The notes under the pieces were generated by a model. It was not told the DNA's origin. It ran no database searches and saw only the letters and a program-made list of their open reading frames with translations. This document shows, in pieces, positions 1 to 7,274 of a stretch of DNA of 64,000 nt. Where the stretch lies: the NCBI GenBank assembly GCA_964520985.1, contig CAZFPB010000002.1, positions 186,001 to 250,000 on the forward strand, written 5' to 3'. Each line of letters starts with the position of its first letter. The first letter of the stretch is position 1. Source of the DNA: CAYSGL01 sp964520985. GTDB lineage: Bacteria > Pseudomonadota > Alphaproteobacteria > Micavibrionales > Micavibrionaceae. The position numbers and the translations under genes are program-made.

Positions 1-426
1 CCTGAAGTTGAGAATCATGCGCTAACGGTTTTTGGATCGAAAGCACATATGGTTACTGATTTGGATTGCAACCAATCCATTTTTCATATTGCACAGAAGT
101 TTCAGAAAAACTTGGGAGCAACAGATTTTGACGAAGCGTTACAATTAAAATCAAAACTTGGTTTTAATCCTGACACAGTAATTGTGTTCACGGACAATGA
201 AATTGATGATATGCCATATGGCAATCTTGCTTATGCATTTGATGATAAATGTGTCAAAATTGCTGTTAACTTGGAAGCGTCGGTAACGACTCCTTTCATT
301 CGTGAAAATGGATGGTACGAATTGGCAGGTTGGTCTACTAACATGTTTAAGTTCGTTCGAGCTATTCGTGACAAACGAACAGCAGTTGATGTTCTAAGTG
401 TTCCATACGGAACAGTGCAATATTAA
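1..426 (+). CDS. TROVE/Ro60-like protein, C-terminal part (5' partial)
   Basis: The reading frame is open from the first base of the window, so the gene starts upstream. The visible 141 residues resemble the C-terminal von Willebrand A-type domain of TROVE (Ro60/Rsr) RNA-binding proteins: a strand ending in VIVFTDNEIDD, then KIAVNLEAS and a terminal WSTNMFKFVRAIRD, matching the Ro60 pattern of TDNE, a short strand and a closing helix. Ro60 family proteins bind misfolded RNA and Y RNAs; phage versions are known. Only the tail is present, so the RNA-binding HEAT-repeat part cannot be checked. Confidence 0.6.
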   Translation, partial: PEVENHALTVFGSKAHMVTDLDCNQSIFHIAQKFQKNLGATDFDEALQLKSKLGFNPDTVIVFTDNEIDDMPYGNLAYAFDDKCVKIAVNLEASVTTPFIRENGWYELAGWSTNMFKFVRAIRDKRTAVDVLSVPYGTVQY

Positions 427-450
427 AAAAGGGGCTTAAGCCCCTTTTTT
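425..450. terminator. Bidirectional terminator
   Basis: Stem AAAAGGGGC/GCCCCTTTT with A-run on one side and T-run on the other, between convergent genes. The stop codon of the leftward gene lies in the stem. Confidence 0.85.
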
Positions 451-771
451 ATTGTCTATTGGTTTTGGTGCTGTTACGTCATGAATCCAAATTGCCCATT
501 TATATAATCGCACATAAGCAAGCAATTGCATAATTGGATGTGCAATCAAGTTGTGGATAGACCATACGTGTTTCCGCCACATTAATCGTTTGCCTTCTAG
601 GGCTGATGGTTTAATAGCCCACAGCAATTCAATGGCAAAGAAACCTGATACTGTGTCAACTCCATGTGTGTGATAAACAGTAAGTTGCAGGTGTTCAATA
701 TTTGTGTCATCAACATACTGAATGGTTGATTTTTCTACAACACCATTATCTGTTTTGAAAAATTGGTTCAT
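436..771 (-). CDS. Small phage protein with HNLIAHP motif
   Basis: Unknown function, 111 residues from the ATG at 771, which overlaps the stop of the upstream gene as ATGA; an in-frame ATG at 783 is the alternative. The C-terminal half has VWSIHNLIAHPIMQLL followed by WAIWIHDVTAPKP. I recall similar H-N-x-x-(A/S)-H-P plus (I/L)HD motifs in small phage proteins of unknown role. It is the last gene of the leftward block 3345-4607 to 436. Confidence 0.65.
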   Translation of the reverse strand: MNQFFKTDNGVVEKSTIQYVDDTNIEHLQLTVYHTHGVDTVSGFFAIELLWAIKPSALEGKRLMWRKHVWSIHNLIAHPIMQLLAYVRLYKWAIWIHDVTAPKPIDNKKGA

Positions 772-1436
772 AATGTAATCCAATTGTCGTTGTAGCCAGC
801 ATCAATCATTTCTTCTTGGCACAAGAGAATATCTTTTGTACTGGAATGCTGATTTAGTATTCGTGAAACTTCTTCGCATGTTACAGTATCAAGTTCAATC
901 CAAAATTCATGGTATCCATCAACCAATAACCAATACAAAAGACCTGGAATTAGAGTATTAGACATAACACCGATCGTAGATGGATTATCTACTGACAACA
1001 TAATAGCAGGTTTGCCATAATGCTTTCCATATGCACTACCAACATACTTAATATAATGATGGATGTTTTTATAGGTAACAATCGGATTTTGTTTACAATT
1101 AAATGAACCACCAACAAAACTTGGAGCTCCATATAACGATTTTATTTTGTTGCGACTACAGTCAAATGATCCTTTCACTGATTTAGGAGCGCCTATCAGA
1201 GTAACCAATTCACACTCATCGCAATAAAAGTTACCATTAACAGTATCAAATGTGATGGGTATTTTGCCGCCTTCTATTGACTCTTTACTTAATACGACAT
1301 CACAATCTGTTGAAACTGAATAATCGTCATTAATTGTATATGCAGAAACGTTCCACCAAGTCAAATAAAGTTGGATCATTTTAAGTTTTTGTTGATGAAG
1401 ATATTCATCACGTGCTGTTCTTAGAGCGTAGCCCAT
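768..1436 (-). CDS. Repeat-protein family member 1 (Q-E-x-(L/M)-I-D-A-G tail)
   Basis: 222 residues. The central part has about three 20-residue repeats of the form GxFxCxxNxhxSLxGAPxxV (GNFYCDECELVTLIGAP, GSFDCSRNKIKSLYGAP, GSFNCKQNPIVTYKNIHHY), likely a leucine-rich-like solenoid. The C-terminus carries the family signature LCQEEMIDAGYNDNWITL. The N-terminus has the family pattern of a helix with W-N-V-S-A-Y followed by D-D-Y-S-V. It overlaps the upstream paralog by 16 nt. Function unknown; one of 11 paralogs in the window. Confidence 0.85.
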   Translation of the reverse strand: MGYALRTARDEYLHQQKLKMIQLYLTWWNVSAYTINDDYSVSTDCDVVLSKESIEGGKIPITFDTVNGNFYCDECELVTLIGAPKSVKGSFDCSRNKIKSLYGAPSFVGGSFNCKQNPIVTYKNIHHYIKYVGSAYGKHYGKPAIMLSVDNPSTIGVMSNTLIPGLLYWLLVDGYHEFWIELDTVTCEEVSRILNQHSSTKDILLCQEEMIDAGYNDNWITL

Positions 1437-2101
1437 TGATGTAATCCGCGATCCATTAATTGTTCTTGAGCACTTAGAATATCATTAGTCAGAGCATTTT
1501 GCGTAAGAATATCAGACATAACAGAGTATTCATTATTCTTAACTAAGATACACCGAAACGTATGAAGTCCCTTTATTAGGGTCCAATACAACAATCCATC
1601 GATTGGAATTAATGACGATTCACTGACCATTTGATCAATGAATGCGTTTGTGGTTAAAGGAATGTAGATAGGAGTCAGTTTAGAATTGATAGACCCTCCT
1701 ATTTGGTCACACATTTTATGAATATTTTTATATGTAACGATTGGGTTGTCTGTACAACTAAAAGCCCCAACTATCTTTTTAGGCATATGTTCTAACGTCG
1801 TCAGATCGTTAGTGTTACAGTCAAAATATCCATTGACATATTCTGGACCATTTATTAATGATTTAAGTCCTGTATGTGTGCAATCAAAGTTACCATCTAT
1901 GTGTCTAATCTTAAACGGAAAATATTTGAAATGTCCAAGAGTTTTACAAGATTGATGTATATCTACGATGTATTGATATGTGTTTACATTAGTGTGTATT
2001 TCGTATTGTGAGACGTTCCACCTATTCAAAAAGTATTCTATTTCAGATTTTTGAATATTCTCAGGCGTAACACTATCACCATCTGGAAATTTAAAGTTCA
2101 T
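1421..2101 (-). CDS. Repeat-protein family member 2
   Basis: 226 residues. Repeats GNFDCTHTGLKSLINGP, GYFDCNTNDLTTLEHMP and GAFSCTDNPIVTYKNIHK occupy roughly residues 70-130. The tail ILSAQEQLMDRGLHQWATL is a diverged signature (DRG for DAG). Start overlaps the upstream paralog's stop by 4 nt (ATGA), so translation is probably coupled. Function unknown. Confidence 0.85.
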   Translation of the reverse strand: MNFKFPDGDSVTPENIQKSEIEYFLNRWNVSQYEIHTNVNTYQYIVDIHQSCKTLGHFKYFPFKIRHIDGNFDCTHTGLKSLINGPEYVNGYFDCNTNDLTTLEHMPKKIVGAFSCTDNPIVTYKNIHKMCDQIGGSINSKLTPIYIPLTTNAFIDQMVSESSLIPIDGLLYWTLIKGLHTFRCILVKNNEYSVMSDILTQNALTNDILSAQEQLMDRGLHQWATL

Positions 2102-2754
2102 AACTTTGCCCAGTCACTATATCCAGCGTCAATTAATGCTTCCTGACACCCAAGAAGATCTTGTGATTTTAAGTATTTGTTGAAAATTTGATATATGGGT
2201 CCTATATTATCGGTCAGCGCGGGTAAGTTAATATAATTCATTCCAGGAATTAACATCCAATATAGTATTCCTTTAGCTGGTCCTTCTTCAATAATTACGG
2301 AACTACAAAACTTTAATGATTTTATAATATGTTTGTGTGTTGTAATGCGATTGCCACCAATCATACATGTACTTTCTACATGTTCTGGAAAGTATTTCCA
2401 ATCTGTTATATGGTTATTTGCACACATAAAATTATTATTAATAGAACGTGGAGCATATTGTAACGATTTTAACTCATTGTAATTGCAATTAAACGTTCCT
2501 TCCACGTGAGTTGGTGATCCTTTGAGTGATGTTAATTTATTACTCGCAATGTTAAACTCACCATGAACTACACCAAATTGAATCGGAAGGTATGTTAAAC
2601 CGTTATCCAAAAGATTTACTGAGTCGTCAACATCTACAGTAAAATCATCATTGACAGTATACTTTTCAATACCATATCTTCTTAACCAAGATCGTATTTT
2701 TTGTTTATCGACGTACATGTTATCAGTTTTAGTATATTTGGTCATGGTTGTCAC
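2098..2754 (-). CDS. Repeat-protein family member 3
   Basis: 218 residues. Repeats GEFNIASNKLTSLKGSP, GTFNCNYNELKSLQYAP and NNFMCANNHITDWKYFP, then tail LLGCQEALIDAGYSDWAKL. ATGA-type overlaps on both sides. Function unknown. Confidence 0.85.
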   Translation of the reverse strand: MTTMTKYTKTDNMYVDKQKIRSWLRRYGIEKYTVNDDFTVDVDDSVNLLDNGLTYLPIQFGVVHGEFNIASNKLTSLKGSPTHVEGTFNCNYNELKSLQYAPRSINNNFMCANNHITDWKYFPEHVESTCMIGGNRITTHKHIIKSLKFCSSVIIEEGPAKGILYWMLIPGMNYINLPALTDNIGPIYQIFNKYLKSQDLLGCQEALIDAGYSDWAKL

Positions 2755-3341
2755 ATCATTGCAAAATTAGCATACCCAGCATCAATCAATGCTTCTTGAC
2801 ATTTGAGAATGTCACCGTCGAGTTGAGCATAGTGGTTTATGATATCTGATACATGTATCGCTTCATTATCGTCGAATATATCACTACTCAAGTGTATTTT
2901 ACAGGTTTTATATCTTAACCAATTTAAAATTCCTGGGACTGGATAAATTGGTATTGCAATTACAGCGTTTAAATGACTTGAACCGACTGAAGTAATATGT
3001 TGTCGAAGGTCACAAAAACTACTAATTTTATTATCAGAACAATCAAAGTGTAAATGTATCCATTTGGGCGCCCCTTGTAAAGAAACCAGTTGGTTTCTAC
3101 CGCAGAAAAATGATCCATATACAACATCCGGACTATTAGTCAACGACGTCAACTGATTATGGGCGCAATCAAAATCTCCATTAATGAAACCGAATTTAAA
3201 TGGAAGAACACGTTGTTTAACCCGAAACGAGATATCAACATTCTGAGACACATCAACTACAAGGTTATCATGAATCTTGTAGTTGACGATGTTCCATTCA
3301 TCTAATTGATGTTCAATTTGAGTTTTGGTAAAGGTTGTCAC
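2751..3341 (-). CDS. Repeat-protein family member 4
   Basis: 196 residues. Repeats GDFDCAHNQLTSLTNSP, GSFFCGRNQLVSLQGAP and LHFDCSDNKISSF are the clearest of the family. Tail ILKCQEALIDAGYANFAMM. It begins 3 nt after the stop of the CoaB-aldolase gene, so this cluster probably shares that gene's transcript. Function unknown. Confidence 0.85.
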   Translation of the reverse strand: MTTFTKTQIEHQLDEWNIVNYKIHDNLVVDVSQNVDISFRVKQRVLPFKFGFINGDFDCAHNQLTSLTNSPDVVYGSFFCGRNQLVSLQGAPKWIHLHFDCSDNKISSFCDLRQHITSVGSSHLNAVIAIPIYPVPGILNWLRYKTCKIHLSSDIFDDNEAIHVSDIINHYAQLDGDILKCQEALIDAGYANFAMM

Positions 3342-3344
3342 GAT

Positions 3345-4607
3345 TTACCCAATACGTTGTAGATCAACTCGTCCACCCGTTTTCTGTGACAAATCGAAAT
3401 AATATTCAATAAATCCAATCACTCGTTCAGGATCAATGTTACGATTAAACACAATGTTAGGACCATGATTTTCAAGATATACAGCTTTAATTCCTGGCCA
3501 TACTTCTTCAAGACCTGTACTGGTATTAAGCCCACATTCATGACTACCACATTCAAAATTGCGTTGGGCACGAGTTGGGAAGTTAATAACACCAGCCCGA
3601 AGCGGACAGTGGAAATGAACAATACAATCAACGTCTTGATGTTGTTCGAAAATAATTCGTTGTGATTGACCGCCCACAGATGGTTTAGCACCAATAGCTA
3701 CCACGTTATCACTATCGTATGCAGTAACGTGAACTAATCCGATACTATTGAGATTATTAAAGTTGGTTTTACGTTTTGACGTCAGAAATGTTTTGTTATC
3801 AACCTTGACGGCAAAGTGTCCTGCAGTAACACCGTTAAATGTTTTATATGCGTCATTGACGATGCAATAATTAACTACCTCACGAAGAGAATTTGGAATC
3901 ATTTCTGATTTCCAATCAATAGAATCGCCAGGAATAACAGTTGAACGAGTGTACGTTAACTCGCAGCGTTTCATGGTCATCTCAACCAAATGATTCAGAA
4001 CATACGCTCTATCTGTAGAAACATGATAACGAGCTTCTTCTGGGACAACAATCATGTTAAGCCCAGTTTTAGTATCATTAGCCAATACTAAATTACAGCT
4101 ATTTTGTTTTAACAAATTGAGACCAGCGATGTATTGTTCGTCTTCAGTTGCACCACACGTCGTTTTAAATGCAACTAAGAAGATATCTTTACGATGTCGT
4201 CGAATTCGTCCAATCAATTTATCAGCAACAGTCAAATCAATAGAATATGGACCGTTGCGAGATAGCAGGCGATCAGATATTTTTCCAGATGGAACATCAC
4301 CAACCTGCCCATCAAAATCGCACAGTGCTGCATTAAAAATTACAACTTTAGTGTTAAGGTCATTAACTACATTATCAACCCATTGGCTAACGTCTTGGTT
4401 TGTAATAATGGGAGAAACCGAATCAGCCATTTTGGTAAGAGTGGTATTAATGCGGTAACTATGCAATGTGTCATGTTTAAACAAATAATTGAGGAATGCT
4501 TTATCGAGATGGATTGCAGTGGATCCAAATGCAGGCGCTGCTAATGCTAGATGATTACGAACGTAACTGAATGTACCACCACCAATGATTTGAATTGTCC
4601 GAAACAT
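3345..4607 (-). CDS. CoaB-like / class II aldolase-like fusion protein
   Basis: 420 residues, preceded by GAGGG as ribosome binding site. Residues 1 to about 200 look like a phosphopantothenoylcysteine synthetase (CoaB) fold: early glycine-rich IIGGGTFS, NAALCDF, SGKISDRL, FLVAFKTT and NLVLANDTK correspond to the CoaB blocks for nucleotide and 4'-phosphopantothenate binding. Residues about 230-420 look like class II aldolase/adducin: TAGHFAVKV, the metal-ligand pair in CIVHFHCP and a later ENHGP. CoaB makes a CoA precursor; class II aldolases act on sugar phosphates. The combined reaction is unknown. First gene of the leftward block. Confidence 0.6.
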   Translation of the reverse strand: MFRTIQIIGGGTFSYVRNHLALAAPAFGSTAIHLDKAFLNYLFKHDTLHSYRINTTLTKMADSVSPIITNQDVSQWVDNVVNDLNTKVVIFNAALCDFDGQVGDVPSGKISDRLLSRNGPYSIDLTVADKLIGRIRRHRKDIFLVAFKTTCGATEDEQYIAGLNLLKQNSCNLVLANDTKTGLNMIVVPEEARYHVSTDRAYVLNHLVEMTMKRCELTYTRSTVIPGDSIDWKSEMIPNSLREVVNYCIVNDAYKTFNGVTAGHFAVKVDNKTFLTSKRKTNFNNLNSIGLVHVTAYDSDNVVAIGAKPSVGGQSQRIIFEQHQDVDCIVHFHCPLRAGVINFPTRAQRNFECGSHECGLNTSTGLEEVWPGIKAVYLENHGPNIVFNRNIDPERVIGFIEYYFDLSQKTGGRVDLQRIG

Positions 4608-4685
4608 TTTGTTTTACCCTCAAACAGGAAAATTGAATTGAAAATATGTTAGTAGAACATAGTGAATATTTCAACAAAAATAATG

Positions 4686-4712
4686 TTGACAAAATGATTC
4701 GATGTGTATAAT
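4686..4712 (+). promoter_or_regulatory. sigma70-like promoter
   Basis: Perfect TTGACA (4686-4691) and TATAAT (4707-4712) with a short 15-bp spacer, 60 bp upstream of the next start codon. Confidence 0.75.
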
Positions 4713-4720
4713 GTGCAGCC

Positions 4721-4737
4721 TGTTGATGAGATCAACA
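4721..4737 (+). promoter_or_regulatory. 5'-leader hairpin
   Basis: Stem TGTTGAT-GAG-ATCAACA at the expected transcript 5' end; may stabilise the mRNA of the following small gene. Confidence 0.55.
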
Positions 4738-4771
4738 TCAAAAAATAATAACAATATTCAGGAGAAGAGAA

Positions 4772-4966
4772 ATGACTAAGAATAAAAATTATGTAGGGAA
4801 AGAAGTTGTAATTGATGCAGGCACCAAAGTACGCACTCAAGGCATTGTTGAAAAACAACAAATGCGCACTGTTGTTCGCGTTCGTTCGCAAGAGCCAACC
4901 CGTAGCGGCAAAGTTCGCATCAGCTGGAAACGTAACGGCTACGCTGCAAGCACCATTATCGGCTAA
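4772..4966 (+). CDS. Small basic protein, unknown function
   Basis: 64 residues, rich in Lys/Arg (VRVRSQEPTRSGKVRISWKRNGY), ribosome binding site AGGAGAAGAG. It is a monocistronic unit with a near-consensus promoter, a leader hairpin and a strong terminator, which suggests high expression. Composition and length would suit a small beta-barrel nucleic-acid binder, but no family is recognised. Confidence 0.8.
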   Translation: MTKNKNYVGKEVVIDAGTKVRTQGIVEKQQMRTVVRVRSQEPTRSGKVRISWKRNGYAASTIIG

Positions 4967-4991
4967 GAAATAAGCCTATTAGGCCGAAAGT

Positions 4992-5021
4992 GATAGAGAA
5001 GGTCAAGCCTTCTCTATCTTT
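4992..5021. terminator. Bidirectional terminator
   Basis: 11-bp stem GATAGAGAAGG/CCTTCTCTATC with a T-run, between convergent genes; the leftward gene's stop lies in the loop. Confidence 0.9.
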
Positions 5022-5638
5022 TGTTGTTCACTCCAGGTATAGATGTAATCCCCAGCAAAATCTCGTACCAGTAAAAATGACTGTTGTTCTATGTCAAACA
5101 ATTTAACTTCTGCAATATAATCATCTAAGTATTTGTCAAAAACCATTTCTCCATCAATTCTACGTTGACCATTCATTATCGCGTAATGTGCAACTGCATT
5201 CATTTCTAACAATTGATTCGGACCTTGACCTTGCAAGTTGGCCAAGACGGCAATCTGTTCTAATGGAATGTTGGTCAGTGCTGCAAATACTTGACTACCG
5301 AGATATCGAATTGACTGTTGCATGTATCCTGGCAGATTGCTAATCAAATGCCACTGAGGATTAACGTTGCCACCAGCTAACGGTAATGTCGTTATTACTG
5401 CGGGCAACGTTGTGTGTTGTGGCTGAGTAGGTATGAATCCTTGACCTGCGTAAGCAGGTATTTTTTGATTAAGTTGGTTGAGCAATCTTGTTGCGTGATG
5501 TGGTAATTTAATATTGGCTACAGATTGGGAGGTCTGTAGTTGATTGACCAGCTGACCAAACGGAATTGAAAAATATTGTGTGCTATCTTGATAAAAATCA
5601 ATTCGACTGTTGCTTGGTTTATTTTTTGTTGGTATCAT
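5003..5638 (-). CDS. Unknown protein
   Basis: 211 residues with no recognised family. The middle is rich in Gln, Pro and Thr (FIPTQPQHTTLPAVITTLPL), the C-terminal third looks globular (FDKYLDDYIAEVKLF). No signal peptide or membrane segment. Single leftward gene in a rightward region, with no clear Shine-Dalgarno before its ATG. Confidence 0.7.
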   Translation of the reverse strand: MIPTKNKPSNSRIDFYQDSTQYFSIPFGQLVNQLQTSQSVANIKLPHHATRLLNQLNQKIPAYAGQGFIPTQPQHTTLPAVITTLPLAGGNVNPQWHLISNLPGYMQQSIRYLGSQVFAALTNIPLEQIAVLANLQGQGPNQLLEMNAVAHYAIMNGQRRIDGEMVFDKYLDDYIAEVKLFDIEQQSFLLVRDFAGDYIYTWSEQQKIEKA

Positions 5639-5688
5639 GATGTCTATTATATTTGATTAGTTGTGTATTTACTTGACGGAGTTGTGGT

Positions 5689-6510
5689 ATGCCCAAGACG
5701 TTTCTGATGTGTGAGCCCGAATTCTTTGGTGTGGAATACGTAATTAATCCGCACATGAGTGGTAATGTCGGAACTGTGAATCGCCATCTGGCATTTAGCC
5801 AATGGGAAAATCTGGTTGCTGTAATTCAGGATTATGCTGACGTATGTCAAATTGCTCCTGAACCTGACCTTCCCGACATGGTATTCACTGCAAACGCAGG
5901 GCTGGTTGATCGGTATGAAGGCCGGTTTATTCCAAGTTCATTCAAGTTTGCTCAACGTCAACGTGAATCAAAAATGTTTGAGCAGTGGTTCGCCGATCGT
6001 GGTTGGGAAATTCTTAATCTTTCAAATGAAAGCACGTTGTTTGAAGGGGCTGGCGACTGTTTAGTTGATGCACGTGGTCAATATTGGATGGGACATGGTC
6101 ATCGTTCTAATGAACAAGCTGCAGATGATATCAAAAGCCTATTCGAACTTGAAGGAGAGGTCATTACTCTTAAACTGACCAATCCAAATTATTATCATCT
6201 TGATATCGTGTTCTGTCCGTTGGATACTGGCGCGATTCTGTGGCATAGTGATGCTTTTGATGCGCTTTCTCGACAAACTGTAGAGTTCTATGCACTGATT
6301 CATGATATTGAGCTAATTGATATTTCTGAAGACGATGCCAAACGATTTGCTTGTAATTCAGTATCAATTGGTAATAATCTGATTATGCCTTACTGCAGTA
6401 TTGATCTTGAAAAGAAGTTGTCGAAAATTGACGTTAAGCCTATTGTGGTTAACGTTAGTGAGTTTATCAAGGCTGGTGGTGCCGTTAAGTGTTTGACACT
6501 ACAATTCTAA
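5689..6510 (+). CDS. Arginine dihydrolase-like (ArgZ/AgrE type) guanidine-group enzyme
   Basis: 273 residues, start preceded by GACGGAG. The whole length follows the N-terminal catalytic domain of cyanobacterial ArgZ/AgrE, which converts arginine to ornithine, ammonia and CO2. Visible signature blocks: YVINPHM with Asn20, LPDMVFTANAG with Asn69, FEGAGDCL with the acidic catalytic residues, NYYHLD with the catalytic His, FACNSVSIG, and AGGAVKCLTL with Cys268 near the C-terminus. Asn20 and Asn69 sit two residues off the paired asparagines reported as critical for dihydrolase rather than deiminase activity (about 22 and 71). A DDAH or amidinotransferase relative is the alternative. Its C-terminus lies 12 bp before a tRNA gene. 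Confidence 0.75.
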   Translation: MPKTFLMCEPEFFGVEYVINPHMSGNVGTVNRHLAFSQWENLVAVIQDYADVCQIAPEPDLPDMVFTANAGLVDRYEGRFIPSSFKFAQRQRESKMFEQWFADRGWEILNLSNESTLFEGAGDCLVDARGQYWMGHGHRSNEQAADDIKSLFELEGEVITLKLTNPNYYHLDIVFCPLDTGAILWHSDAFDALSRQTVEFYALIHDIELIDISEDDAKRFACNSVSIGNNLIMPYCSIDLEKKLSKIDVKPIVVNVSEFIKAGGAVKCLTLQF

Positions 6511-6522
6511 AATAGATAGGTT

Positions 6523-6594
6523 GACTGATTAGTATAATGGCATTACACAGGTCTCTAAAGCCGTGAGACGAGGGTTCGAATCCCTCATCAGTCA
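6523..6594 (+). tRNA. tRNA with apparent anticodon CUA (candidate amber suppressor)
   Basis: Acceptor stem GACTGAT/ATCAGTC, T-arm GAGGG-TTCGAAT-CCCTC, D-arm GTA/TAC. The anticodon loop reads CTCTAAA, giving C32 U33 and anticodon CUA (6555-6557). The anticodon stem CAGGT/GCC-TG needs one bulged G at 6563, and the variable loop is 4 nt; both are irregular. The CCA end is not encoded. A CUA anticodon would read UAG. The amino acid is not predictable by eye. Confidence 0.6.
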
Positions 6595-6598
6595 CAGT

Positions 6599-6606
6599 TA
6601 TAAATA
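6599..6606 (+). promoter_or_regulatory. T4-type late promoter box
   Basis: Exact TATAAATA, the T4 late (gp55) -10 consensus, 30 bp upstream of the leader ORF start. Confidence 0.5.
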
Positions 6607-6635
6607 AAACATAACTACCCAAAGGAGAAACAAAA

Positions 6636-6752
6636 ATGAAAGTAACATCTTGCTAGATTTTTAATACACGTGCTCCACCCCATAATTATAAAAATATAGG
6701 TCAATACAATAAACTTAACGATTTTTATATTTTATTAGGAGCAGTACAATGA
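6636..6752 (+). CDS. Leader ORF with in-frame UAG at codon 7
   Basis: A strong ribosome binding site (AAAGGAGAAA) precedes ATG 6636. Translation gives MKVTSC then UAG at 6654-6656. If UAG is read through, the frame stays open for 31 more codons and ends at TGA 6750-6752, which overlaps the next gene's ATG (ATGA). It may be a 6-residue leader peptide or a read-through product dependent on the CUA tRNA just upstream. Confidence 0.4.
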
Positions 6753-7195
6753 ACCGTTTTAAATCCAAATCTGAATACCTGAACTTTCGCCAAGCGTGGC
6801 GTGAATCTTTTAACAAAATCAAAACAGGTGATAGTCGTAAATTCACTTGTACTGATATGATATTGTTTAACCTGATGCGTGGCAGTTGTATATCAACAGG
6901 TTTTGCTAAAATTACGAATTCAAATAAGTTGATGAATGGTCATGCACCATATTTGTCGCTCAGTCAAGCACATTACTGCCTGAAAGGCGTTTGTCTTACA
7001 GCAAAATTGTATCTCGACAAATCTGATAAAGAAGATCGTTGGCGTGAACGTCGTAAAGCACAATTGGATGCTTTTCTGCAACCGTATCATGGCACAATTA
7101 CGATTGAAATGCTTGCTGAGTTGCATAATGAGCTGCTTAGCAATGTTCCAAACGTATATCGCGGTGTAGAACCTCAAGTTCAACAAGCCGCATAA
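6749..7195 (+). CDS. Unknown protein
   Basis: 148 residues, no recognised family; mostly helical, basic, no signal peptide. Start supported by TTAGGAG. It follows the leader ORF with an ATGA overlap and ends before a strong terminator, so leader and gene form one unit. Confidence 0.8.
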   Translation: MNRFKSKSEYLNFRQAWRESFNKIKTGDSRKFTCTDMILFNLMRGSCISTGFAKITNSNKLMNGHAPYLSLSQAHYCLKGVCLTAKLYLDKSDKEDRWRERRKAQLDAFLQPYHGTITIEMLAELHNELLSNVPNVYRGVEPQVQQAA

Positions 7196-7216
7196 CCATC
7201 AGTTGATCTAGACAAG

Positions 7217-7253
7217 AATGCACAGTATCATTTTTTGATATTGTGCATTTTTT
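7217..7253 (+). terminator. Intrinsic terminator
   Basis: Stem AATGCACAGTATCA/TTGATATTGTGCATT with one mismatch, followed by a T-run. Confidence 0.85.
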
Positions 7254-7274
7254 ATAACAACAATGGAGTAGTTA

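Noticed and set aside
6555..6557. Reading the tRNA at 6523 as tRNA-Arg (UCU) or tRNA-Glu (CUC)
   Set aside because: UCU would lack U33, and CUC would break the anticodon stem; CUA fits the loop best.
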